NCBI RefSeq assembly: GCF_000189635.1
Contig: NW_002476398.1
Coordinates: 49,101-113,100 of the forward strand
Source: Tetrahymena thermophila SB210
Taxonomy: Eukaryota > Ciliophora > Oligohymenophorea > Hymenostomatida > Tetrahymenidae
Direction: 5' to 3'
Length of the DNA: 64,000 bases
Shown: piece by piece, positions 40,701-53,600 of the stretch
Layout: each line of letters begins with the position of its first letter
Position numbering within the stretch: position 1 is the first letter of the stretch
Translations under genes and position numbers: made by a program
Notes under the pieces: model-generated
The model's input: the letters and a program-made list of their open reading frames with translations, nothing else
The model's database searches: none
What the model was told of the DNA's origin: nothing

Positions 40701-43700
40701 ATTTACAATTTCTTGAGACATATGAGGATTAGAGGCATCTTCTGTAGAAACACATATACCACTACCTTTATATTTTCCTTTAAAATATAAAATTTACTGA
40801 AATAAAATTAACTGAAATGAGAAAATAGTTATCTAATAAAAAATATTACCTATTTAGTCATTTTAATTGTAATCTAAAATGACACATTTGTTCTAACTTG
40901 TTGAAAATCCTTGCAAGATGCAAAATCTTTTTAAAAATAAATTTTATTAATGCTTTATTTTTCAAAATTACTATTCATAACATGCGCTTGCTCCATATAT
41001 GCCAGAATCATTTGGTTATAAACAGTTTTCTGTATAATTTTCTTTTCCAGGGTAATTTATTGACAAAGGGAGACATTTATTATTCAAAAGGCAGAAGTTA
41101 TCAGCACAATTAGAAGCATTACCTTAGCTTTTAGTTAAACAAGTTTGGTCAACTTAACTTCTCCCAATAGTATTTGGGTTGCTGCAACTAAGCTATACAC
41201 ATTATCCATTAAGTAAGCAATAATCACCCTATAAGCAGCTTATAGAGTTAGCTAATAAAAAATTGTCAAAAATATAAGAGACTTGTAATTTAATATATAT
41301 TTTACCTTGATTTAGATCAGAACAAGTCTAGTCAGACCTTTTTGCCTTTACATTTGGAGTGTTTTTGAAAAATTAACTCGTTGATTGGAGAGGATGACAG
41401 ACCTAGAAATTTCTAATTTATCAAAGTAATAAATTTTGATTTATATTTTATCAGTTTTCTAATTAAATAATATTTACTAGTATTGCAAAACGCAATAATT
41501 TGAACTAAAACACTATTATATTCCTTTTTTTAATATTTAAATAAATATATTTATCTTAGCTTATGTTTACCTAAATAAGAAGGTTAAAGCAACTAAAGGC
41601 ATAATTAAGAATATTACTCTACTCCTATATAAAAAGTGCCATTAATAAATGAACCAATTGCTATACAATATTTTTGTTAGGGTTATTAAACATAAATACA
41701 ATACCCATCTGGGCATCTATAAATGTTTTATGCTTATCCACTTATAGGTTGATAAGGTAAGCATTTCATAGTTTTTGATTCTTTAGCAAAGCTAAGAGAA
41801 TTCTAATTAGGAGTCAATTAAGCACAAAAACTTTATTAAGTTTTTGGATCTGTATATAAACACTAAGAATCATCAACGCAAGACCTAGTATTTCAATTTA
41901 TATTATTTATAACAATATTTAAAATTTTTATTTATTATGCTTTATAGCCAGTAATTAAAATAGTAATTTAAAAATTGTCAATTTAATTTTGGCAAAATTA
42001 AAAGGAATAGAAAAAATTATTTTTTTCAAATTTTCTATAAACAAAATTAATAAATTGTGATAAAATTATTGGTAAAAGTTTAATTTTTGAGATCAATTTG
42101 AACTCCCCTGCCCTCTCCCTATCATTTTAAACACTTTTATATCTACCCTACCCCTAAATTTTGTAGATTAAAATTAATTTTATTTTTAAATTTTAATCTC
42201 TTAATTTAAAATTTATATTTTTCATTTTCTAATTAAAAAATTTTTTAAATTATAAGTAGAATTTTATAATAATGAAAATGAATATTTTATTAAATTAAAT
42301 TTATTAGCTATTAAAATATTTATATTAAAAACAATTTTAAAAAATAACCAATAAAATTTTAAATTACAGTTAAGAAGATGCAACACACATTCCTTAAGAA
42401 TCTTGTTTATTTCCATTTATAGATTGACATTGCTAATATGTGACTGAAGTTCTAGTCAAAAAGTCATAATGAGTGTTTTAGGCAATACAATTATATTCAG
42501 AGCAGAATATGATATTTTATTATGGTGAGCTATTAACTTTATGTTTCAATTTTATTATAAGATTTGTGAAAGAAATATATTACTTGTAATTTATTAATTT
42601 GAAGCAATACAAAAAAATTTAGTCATTGCACCCTTTAATTTGGTTAAAAATTAAATATAATAAATTAATAATTTAACAATTTAATTATTTACCACAAAAT
42701 TTTTTCCTTATCTAATTAACTCACAAGATTTCTATGCACCACTTTAGTTGATACAAGTAGACGCATCTTAAGAAGATAAATAACATTCCAAATAATTAAT
42801 TTCACTATCTCCACCACATGATTAATCTTATTTTTTAGATATTACACTATATCCATTCATCTAAATGCAATTTTGTTGAGAAATGCAATATCTAATTTCA
42901 TCAAATAAATTTTGAGTAAGAGTAAATATTTTATTTAAAAATTACCCTTGTATGCAAGATTTAATGCTATCTTATGAATCAATAGAGGTATTTTGCAATA
43001 CGCAGGCAAATTTGTTTGTTATTCCTATTATTTGCTTTGCTGAATCACTATTTGACACTATTTAATTATTCTTATAGAAGCAATAATCAGATTACAAGAA
43101 TATGATACCTAATTTCAAAATAACAATATAATCCACCATGAAAAATACAAGAAATTAAAATATAATTACTATCTATAATTAATAATTATTAGACTTATGT
43201 TACTTACACACAATAATTTATGTTTTTATATGAATATACTCCAATTATTTGTGTATTAGATGAATATGCTATGCATTAAGATTAATTTTGTGAAATCTAA
43301 AGCAAACAGATACTCATTCCATCATCATAACATGTTTGAATATTATCTATTGTTTGAATAGGGATGCAAACTCCTTTATCATTTTTAGCTGCGTTTTAAT
43401 TATTATTCATCTAAGTGCATTAATTTCCTTAATAACATTAACTTTAATAATATAAGAATAAATTTATCTAGTTTTTTATCATTAATAATTACTTATTTGG
43501 ACAATCACACTAAAAACTACTTGCTACTTGTTCATCTTAGTATAAAAAATTATCATTTTTAAAGCAGTACCCTTGCTTTAGGAACTTTATTGCTTTTTTA
43601 TATTTAAAATTCTTAAAGTAAGGGAATAGATTCTAGTAAATTAGTAGGAAGAAAAAGATACATGCAGGATTTATGGACATATTTTTGATGTCAGACTAAC

Positions 43701-44031
43701 TTAGACAAATTAAATTCTAATTGCTGTCTAAATAGCTTCCTATATATAAATCTTTTGGGTCTTAGTTTAGTAAAACACATTAAGTTTTTGAAGAATTCAT
43801 GCATATTTAATTTGTGTTTAGTGCACATTATTATATTATTGATTCTTGTCTATCCATCACGCAATCACCTTAAATGTTAATGCCTGTGAAATTAGGTAAT
43901 ATGCTTACACAAGAACTAGTTGAAGGCTAAAAGCACTAACCTTAGCTACAGTTAGTAGAAGAACAAACTTTTAGAATTAATTGAAAAAAAACCAATTAAA
44001 GGTAGTAAAAGTAAAATATAGCTTTATTCAT
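31718..44031 (-). CDS. Giant cysteine-rich / PMP-like beta-helix multi-pass membrane protein, copy B (complete)
   Basis: The start at 44031 opens a signal-like N-terminus (MNKAIFYFYYLQLVFFQLI). Cysteine modules (44000-40500) are followed by furin-like repeats (about 40400-37870; CPQGCLNC, CGKYCKTC). The 3' exons were traced codon by codon and all phases close: 35831-37736 and 34022-35668 (beta-helix region), 33335-33914 and 33196-33286 (CxxC stalk), 32228-33090 (membrane domain), 31718-32178 (last segment and tail). The second beta-helix exon carries PMP-type motifs: GGAIYL, FGGAIYID, QGGSIYIS, YGGAIA, with FENN and FINN. The membrane domain has about six or seven hydrophobic segments, including a YWWE-type motif. 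The tail is Gln/Lys/Asn-rich. Total length is probably above 3000 residues (an estimate). It may be a surface adhesin or receptor; ligand and signalling are unknown. Introns in the 5' half were only partly checked. Confidence 0.85.
32228..33090 (-). repeat. Membrane-domain exon of copy B, nearly identical to copy C
   Basis: This exon encodes the multi-pass membrane domain. Over 32761-33000 I counted about 10 differences in 240 positions against 45709-45948 in copy C, including synonymous sites. The matching exon in copy D (58395-59260) is far more diverged by eye. The intron just downstream (32179-32227) is also similar between B and C but not D. Confidence 0.8.
41885..42367 (-). other. Enlarged intron in copy B with G-tracts on the coding strand
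   Basis: This intron is 483 nt, while the equivalent intron in copy C (54491-54539) is 49 nt. Flanking exons are homologous and in phase 2. Inside it, 42105-42154 carries C-runs on the plus strand, that is five G-runs of 3-4 on the transcribed sense strand, in DNA that otherwise has almost none. It may be an inserted element or an intronic G-rich signal. Confidence 0.7.
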
Positions 44032-44678
44032 TTTTTTAATTCACTTAATTAAAAATTAGATTACTAAATAGGTAAAGATACATAAATATTTATGATTTTT
44101 ATGTAAAATTAGAATGTAAATTTAAAATTAAGAAGATAAACAAAACTAATAGGAATAAATTGGTGAATTTTTAGTAAAAATAAATAATACTCATAAATAT
44201 ATTACAGCCATATAAAAATAAATATTAGACCAGGGATCAATTCTTTGTAAATCCTTATAATAAAAATTGAATATTAATACATACTTATATCTTTTACATT
44301 TTGGTGTTTTCTTAGTTTTATCTTTTGATATTTTATTTATTACTTTGAGTTTCCTGAAAACTCTCAATCTCCATTTTTTTTTTGTTAAATAAATTTAGCT
44401 ATATTTTAAATTGATACTGCTTATAACTAAATATACTCTAGAATTTCAATAATTAGAACTATTCCTCACTAAAAACTTTTTCAAAAAATTAGGGTTAATG
44501 TAAAATTAGCTTAAAATCATAAAAATTAAATGAAATATCACCATCTGTACCTACACAGTTCATGATATTTTAATTACAGGATTAGTAATATTAAAAATTA
44601 TTTGTTTATTTGATTAAAATATGTAGAAGACATAAAATACTATAATACTAAAAGATAGCAATAACTCAATATATAAAT
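44032..44678 (-). other. Intergenic region between copies C and B
   Basis: About 650 nt lies between the stop of copy C and the start of copy B, both on the minus strand. It should hold the copy C 3' UTR and the copy B promoter. It is AT-rich with no coding frame. Confidence 0.6.
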
Positions 44679-47600
44679 TCATTAAATATATGTTTTATTA
44701 AAGGTCGATGAGTTGCACTCTTGTTTATTACTTTATTATTTTCTACTAATCTAATTTAGTATATTTTATTTACTAAATTAATAATTGTAAGAAATTTATT
44801 TTTCAAGAGTATCTTTATAGTACTAATTAATAATATTCTTAGGTTTTATTAGAATTTTTTACTTTAGTAATTTCCAAAGTTATGATGGTTATCTTGATTT
44901 TACTTATTTATTTGTTAAATTATTAAGAAAAGTCTTGATATTATTTTAAAATAGCTTGTATGTGAGTAAAATAACTATCAAAATATTAATCAAACAAATA
45001 ATGATTCTAGATTCGTTTAAGTAGCTGTTTTAATTTAAGTAACTCATCATGCTAAAACTAACCGAAAGTCCAAAGCTTACAAATACTTCTATAAAATTCA
45101 GCTCTTTCCTCAAATATGGTAAAACTTTTTATAAAATAAATTGTATTTTAGTTTTTAAAATGTTAAATTTACAATACAAGATCGAAACCGCATAGCTAAA
45201 GCAAATTGCAGAACAAATGGAGTTTTTTAAGATTTTTTGCTAAAAAAATATTGCTTCTACCAAAAACAAGCTGATTTTATACATTTAAGAATATATTTCC
45301 CACCAATATACTCTAAAATCTTAATACATAAACTTTAGATAAAGTGGAGCTCTTTCATTTTTAAGAAAGTTTTTTCTAAGACTTAAAAAGAATTTCAAAG
45401 CTATTAAAAATAATACTTAAAGAATAATAAATGAGATAGAAACATAATAACCAATTTGCTTGGTAACAAAGGGTACACTAGGAAAGTCTTTAATGTAATT
45501 TTGATTTTCTATACTAATATAGCTAACTACTCCAACAAATAATTTAACCAAGTAAGGAATATTGTGAATTTAAACAAAGATAATAGTTGATATCATAGTA
45601 ACTTTATCATAAAGTAAGCAAAACTATGCTAAGGAATATATTATAAAAAAAGCTAAGAAAAGTATTGAAATAGAAATAAATATCCTTGTATAACAATAAG
45701 GTAAATTTTGGAACTCAAAGAGAGTACTTAGCTTACAATCTAAGAGCTTGAGAATATTGTTTGGTATATTAAATAGTTCAAAGATAAACTGCTAAAGGAA
45801 GATTGGTAAAAAATAAATTAATGGATTTATCATAGTCAAAATTGTAAAATAGTTGATAAAAATCCTGACCAAGTTGAATGTTTCATTTTAATAAAAGATA
45901 TTTAACTTTAACAGAAAAATAACTTTTTTTAGCTTTTGCAATTTAATTTATCTATTTATTATATTTATGAATGACCCATAAAATAATAAATTTATAAAGA
46001 AGATGATCAGACTTGGATAATTTTTGAAACCATTGCAGCTAATTAATTATTAAGATAAAAATAATTTAAAATATTTAATTTTATTTAAAATTTTCAAAAA
46101 ATAACTAAATTTTAACTTAAGTAAAGAGTATTTTTATTTGCTTAGTTATCTTTTTATGTATTATTTAATAATCTAAAATATATTTTATCATTTTATTAAA
46201 GCCAAAAGTTAATCTTGTTATTGATTGGTTATACATTTTAATCTAAAAGTATTTATATAATGTAAAAATCAAATAATTAAATAATCGCAAAATTAATTGA
46301 GAAAAACTTTTTTTCTTCAAAAAAACTTCTAATTATAAATATTTTAAATTAAAGTTGATTGATGATTATTTTTGAAAAAATATAATATATATTTAAATAC
46401 TCTTAGCAAGTGTAAGGAGTTATCTATTAATATCTGATCTCCCAAAATGTTCCTTTTAAATCACAGTCCATACAAAGAACACCTATATTTCCTATTTTTT
46501 AAATAAAAGGGTTGATAATATATTATGAATTTTATTTTCTTACCATCTCTACAATACCTATTAGTTGAGCTCTTTAGCTTTTAAGATATTTACCTATCAA
46601 TGTCTCCAACACAATTTTAAGATAAATAACATTCTTAGTAATCATAGCTCATTAAAGAATACCTCCAATAACCTTAAGGTAAAAATAATTATGAATTCTT
46701 ACATACAAAAGGACATTTAACACAGTTTTAACCATCAGCTAAATTAAATGTACCAGTAGGGCAATTGATACAAATGTCTTTTTTGTAATTATCTTTTAAA
46801 AGAGTAGTACCTTAAGGACATAATTATCTAAACTAAAAAATTAGCTCAAAATAAATATTCTAATAAATATTGATTAGATTTCCCTACAGGTCATAGTTAG
46901 GAATGTAGTTAAAATCAGAAGTAAGTCTTATTTTAAGCTCTTATCCTAACCTTCCGTAGATATACATAATATCTGAAAGATTGAATAAACCATTGCTTTG
47001 TTTAATCTAAGATGGAAATACAACAAAATCTCCTATACCTGCTTCGATCTTTAGTATAATATCATTTTTTAATTATGATATTTCTTGATTTTCTGTATTT
47101 ATAAGTTATATTTGTAGCTTATCCTAAAATTTTAATAAATAAAATCATTTAATAAAATAAAGTAAAAATTTATTTTTAAAATAAATCTATTGTAAATAAA
47201 TTTGTACTTTGATTACTCCACTCAGAAAATTTTTAATGATTATCTTACTATTATATGATTTACCATTTAAAATACCAATAAATCCTACAGCAGATTACTA
47301 AAGTTGATTTCCATAAAGTTTAGCAAAATTATTTTTTAAAGTATTTTAGAACATTTTTTAAATAGGAAGATTTTGCATCTAAAAGAAGACGCTTCCTATT
47401 AGTGCTTAGTTATTCAGAAATGTAGAAGAAGCTAATTAAATATTTTAAAAGGTATTACCAGAGCTATTATCTGAAGCTAAAGCTCCTCCATACATCTTTG
47501 CTTTGTTTCCAATAAAAAATAAGTTTGACAAATATATAAGAGTATTTTCTATAAAAATAGATCCCCCACTTTAGAGAGCTGTGTTTTCAATAAAAGTGCA

Positions 47601-50600
47601 GTTTAATATTGTTTGGTTTGCCTAACTAAATAGTATCAGATAGTCATCTATATTTGAATGCTATAAAATTCTATTATTACTTGTTTGAATTGTCATTTAC
47701 AAATATAAAGATCCTCCATTAAGTGCAGTGTTTCCTTTGAAAATGCTTTAGTATATAAGCAGATGACTTGAATCTATGAGTATATTACCTTAATCGCATA
47801 AACTGCAATTGTTGTTTTAGAATGTTAGCTTTTTAATAATAACAGAGTTCGAGTTTATAGATATAAAGCTTTTAATTTAGGTATTTTGGTGATATATAAG
47901 AGGATTTGCAGCCAATTAATTGTTATCAAAAAAATCCCATTAGATTAACACTTTTAGAGAGTTAGAAATATTAATTAAGTTACTATAAACTTAAAATTAA
48001 TTGTATTTGTTTTAATCTAAAGTTAATAAGGTAATAGATTTAAAATTCATTATTGCTTAATATGAAAGCATAGCTAAATTAATTTCATTTAATTAATTAT
48101 TTGGCTAACTTGATTAAAATATGCATTAAATAACATCTACGCTGTAGTAATTTTAAAAGCTAAATAATGAAATACTAGCACTCTCTATCATTTGTTATGA
48201 GAAATAAGGTTGTAAATTTTGGGATAGAATATAAAAGTTGTCAGTAATTGAAACAACAGTTATATACATTGTTATTTAGCTAATTGCTTTGGACTAAAAA
48301 GAATAAATATTACTACCTTTTAAAGATAAGTTATCTATGAAGTTGTTATATTGACTTATAAAAAAATACTTAAGTAGTGAGTTGGAAATATAAATAGCTC
48401 CTCCTTGATTTAAAGATAGATTGTTTTAGAATTTTGTATTTAAAACAAAAAATTCAACAGTGTTTTTAATTAATGAAATATCAAAATAGATAGCTCCTCC
48501 AAAACACTCCTATTAATTTTTCAAATTAAAGCTCCAATTATCAATGAAGTTAGATTATTAGATGTATACTTTAGTCTGCTATAAGCTTTGAAAATAAATA
48601 GCACCTCCTTACATAGCTAAACCTCCTAAAAACGTTGTATTAAATATTTATACCTATGAAGCAAAAAGGTTTAGTATTCCACCTTTTAAAGTAGAATCAT
48701 CTAATGTAAGTTTTTTATTTTAATTTTCTTATAAAACAAAAGAAGAGTTGACTAATTATATTTAGTAGCAGCTAATTTACAAAAGATTATGTTATGGATG
48801 GACATAATATGATTAAATTAAGCTATTTTCTATTTATAAATACCCAATTTGCATCTAAATTAATATGACAGTAGATTAATATAATTCTGTTATTTAATAC
48901 TCCTTTTTTATAATATAAATAATGTTTATAGGGATTGATTTAACTTAAAAAAAATTAATTATGCTTATAAATTTTATTAATAAATATTTTCTCTTGATCA
49001 GAATACTAACTCTTATAGGGGGAGCTCACTACTGTGAGATATTATAGATAGAGTTAAATTTAGAAATTTGATTCATAAAATTATCTTTTAAAAAAATAAA
49101 TTAAAATTAAGATTTTACCTAGGTTTTATTGAACTTTCTATAAATATTAGTTCCTTAAAAGTTACTAATTAACACATTTCCATCAATTTTAGATTAAATT
49201 TCAATAATGTTTTACATTGGAATTTCTAAGCTAATTGGTGGTATTCTTATCATCTCTATCTCGTTTAGAGTGAAATTCAATAATTTAATATTGTACTAAT
49301 CTCTATCATTTATTTAATTCATTATTTGGTGTATTAGTATTAATTATTAGTATGTAGTTAGTTAAATAAGCACCACATTCTTAATTATACAAGTAGAGTT
49401 CACAGCTTAAAAGCTAAATATATTATAGGCAGAGGATTATCTGGCTAATTAACCAACATTAAGGATATTTATATCAACATGTTAAATACTTTAAATTGTT
49501 AAAAATTGAACTACATTATCATCTTAAATGCTTAAATTATTTATTACTAAACTTGTTATTGAGCTAAATTAAAAGAATTTATTATTCTACTGTTCAACAT
49601 TTTATAAAATATTGTATTTGTTGCTTTCTATTTAGAAATCTGTTATATTTACTACTGCATTTATACTTTTGCTTAATTAGAATATTATAGCTTAATTACA
49701 ATCAACTAAGTTAGAATGGATCTCAAATGAAGTAAAATTGTAAGCCTGTAAATTTGAATCGTATTATATGGCTGATAATTAAAATATGATAGTATTATAC
49801 AATATATTGCCTACAAATTATAATTAAGAAATCTATACCTAATCTAAATAAAATAAGCTATAAAACTGTTAAGTATTGCTTATATCTGATACTATTTTAT
49901 TATTAAATAACTCTAGCTTGCTTATTGTTGTTTGATTAAAATTTTGAGCATAAACTATTATAGAGTTATTATAAAAATTGGAGTTGTTTATGCTAAGCTT
50001 TGCTAAATTAAAAGCTGAAGATGTTTTTAAAATATGCAGAGAAGCCAATATAAGTGTTGATTTCTATAAGAAGCTACTTTAGTTTATTTAAAGATTATAC
50101 AAATTTAGTTATCCCTGAAATTAAAAGATGAAAAATTGGCTTGAAATAAATGTACAATTTTATAAACCAACATTTTTAATTGAATATGTTTATGGAGTTA
50201 TTATTTATTTAAACTTTAGATCAATTAAGTTACTATTTTGAATTGTAATGTTATTGAATGAGACATTATCTATAATTAGAGTTCCGTTGAAGTATTCAAA
50301 GCTCAACCACAATAAGTTAGGAACTTAGCTTTAAGTACTAAAAGTTACATTTTAAAATTAAATTTGATTGATTGTCGTATTTTGAGATTAGTAGCCAAAG
50401 TAGCCATTTATGTATTTTGAAACAATATTAAGATTTTATACCTAAATTTAGCTAAAACCTGATATTTATGCCACAGCTATTTGCTTAACTGTAAAGAATG
50501 TTTAATAATCTTTACTTTAATCTGCCTTAATTGTTAATGTCATGAATTCTAATGAACTGATTGTACTCTTTAAGTTAGTTTGAAGATTTAAAGCAACATT

Positions 50601-53600
50601 TTCTACACAAACTCCACCTTAGTCAACATATTAAATTATAAGTTCTAATTCCCTCAATTATAGTTCATTATAATATAGGTAGGCTCTGTTTACATCTGCT
50701 TCATTAAGTATTAAGGAATCTACGTTGATTTAAGAAATTTTAAATAAATTATATGGGTCTGTCTCTGTTCCTGATCCTAATGTTTAATTATAAGAACCAC
50801 AAAATACGTAAACATGAGATTGTTTTTTAAAATAGCATCCATTATCATTCTTTAAACAAAGTTAGCATTTCATTCTTTATTTATCGTACCTTATTTCATA
50901 CCTTTCAAGTTCTGGTTAAGAGTTTGGTATCTTTTATTTACAAGAGTAACATTTAGTGTCATACAGATCATAGGCTCCATTCAAAAAATAATTGCTCTTA
51001 TCTTAGCATGTTTCACATCTAATTTGAAATTTTTTTATTAAAAAAATGATTTTATTATTTATTAAAAACTATATTTAAATTTATGAAAAATCAAGATAAA
51101 TATTATGGAGTAATGAAAAATAGCAATGATTTTAGATTACTCTTCCAACTATTTTATCAAGCACAATTATATAAAACTATAAATATTTTTAAATAGATGA
51201 ATAGAAATTAATTACAGCATTGGACACAATTTACAGTTTTGTTAATTTTGATCAAAGCTAATCATAAGATCAATTTAATCTAAAAATATAGAATTAAAGT
51301 ACATTTATGCTATGTACATTTAAATAGATGTTATTTCAGCAAACAAAAGATTAGTATTACATTACACACAAAGCGGCTAATCTTAATAATACATACATTT
51401 TTGGCAGTACTTCCCACAAACAACATAATCGCATGATAATTAAGTAGCACTTAGCACTCTTCCACTATCACAAACTGAGCAGAGCATCTAAATTTAATAG
51501 AGATTACTATAATCAATTCTTTACTATAATGTCATATCTTTTAACATTCTTCTTTCATAAATAAGAATATTAGTGAAATTAACTTTTTATTATTAATAAT
51601 AGCCTATTTCATAGCAATTTAAACATCCTTTTGGGCATGGAATACACCCACTTATACTAGGGATAAATCCTTCTTTACACTAAATACATTAAAATAATAA
51701 ACCATCTTAATAGTGCTAAAATTCATAACAATTTAAGCAATTCTAGATCTTTATTTTAATTAAATAAAAAAAAATAAAAAATAAAAAAACTGTTTAAAAA
51801 TTTTAATACTAGTTAATCGCAATGCCTATTTGAGTCGCAATAGAGATTAAATTCAGCAGTTATAATTAAAGGATATAAATATTAACAATTATTATATTAA
51901 TAATCGCCTCCAACAACTTTAAGATTCTATGTAGATTATGAATTGCAGATTATTGAGGTAGAGTTTAAATTTGTAGGATCACCAAGGTCTATACAAGCTC
52001 TATAATAAGGTGATAAACAAGTACTAGGAGAACAATAGTTGCAATTAAATATACTAGTTTCTCCAGTTTAATATTAATAATTTAAGAAAGTTTTTGTACT
52101 TTTAAAATTAATAGAAGAAATAATGTCATAATCATAACAGTTAGGTTAACTGTCTTGCACTATTTAGGCACAATCAAACCCTGTTAAATTAAATTGAAAA
52201 GCTAAATTATTTTAAATTATAAATAAATAAATATTACTATTAGCAGCGCGTTTATAACCAGGTTAACATCTTAAGCAATAACCTAATACATTTTATGCTT
52301 AGTAATTACCAAAGTTATAATACTTTTTATTGGTAAATTTACCATCAGGCAATACTAAATATATTTTATTTAATTTTTAAAAATGTTTTATCAAATTAAA
52401 ATTTTATTTTATTCAAAATTTTGAACTCATAAATTTTTCTCTTATTCGACGATCCTAAGGTATAAAATTTTAAAATCAACCTTATATATGAAATTAGAAG
52501 TCTTAGAAAAGTTTAATTTTACTTAGCTTTCTGAGTAAGTTTAATTTAATTTTTTTATTAAAAATTGAAAAATATAAACTAATTTAATCTACCCTTCTGG
52601 ACATTTTTAACTATTAAAGGAACAATCAGAGTTAGGGTAGCAGTCTTCCATGATGTATTGAAGTTATAAATTAAAATAGCTATCTTAGATATACTTAACT
52701 TGCTGATAGCAAGTATCATCTCCAGGGTTAAAAAAATATTTTGGGCAGACTAGGCATTGTTTAATTTCATTTGCTACTTTTAGATCTTAACATAAATTAT
52801 TTTTATCTTTACATAATAAAATTTTGTATTAATTCATATTATCTATATTTTATTTGAAACAAGGCATATCTTGTCTGTATTAGTATAAACATTCGCTACT
52901 GCTATAAGAAGATTAAACCAATTAATAGTAATATTAGCAAGTTTATGAAGCCTACTAGAGGCAATAATTTATAGGACATACTTTGCAACCTGACTAACTC
53001 ACATCTAAGCAATTACCTAAATAATAAAATAATAAATTAATATTAAAAGTATAACCTTTATTACCATTATTATCTTAGCAATATTTATTATCTAGTGATA
53101 CACAATTTCCATTAAGTAAGCACTCATTAAACGAGCATCTACTGCATGGAGTTGTACTATCTGTTTGCAAAACGCACTTTCCTTACGAATCAGAACATTT
53201 ATAAATACCTTCAACTTTTTAGCAATAGTCTCCATTACTATTAGTAGCAATGCAATAAACTCCTTTAAAGCATAATTACTTAAGTAAAAAAATTAATAAG
53301 CAGTGTAATTATAATGAAAATTTACTATCATTTATGTCGTATGTGGGATACTTTAATCATTTTAGGATACACATATACCAGTTCCTTGATATTTTCCTTT
53401 AAATTTTTAAAACAAAATAAAGTATTAAAATATCAAATAAAATTTTTACCTAATTAATTTTGCTATTAGTAATCTATCGGCAAACACATATTTTAATTTT
53501 GTGATGTTCCCAAAAAGAGGCAATAACTATTTATTTATATACCAAAATTAAGTTTATAAATCATTTAAAATAATTTTGAATACTCAATATAACAAGAACT

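Noticed and set aside
31718..44031. Bacterial or chlamydial origin of the PMP-like region
   Set aside because: The genes use reassigned TAA/TAG codons throughout, have many ciliate introns and lack an autotransporter barrel; transfer is not supported.
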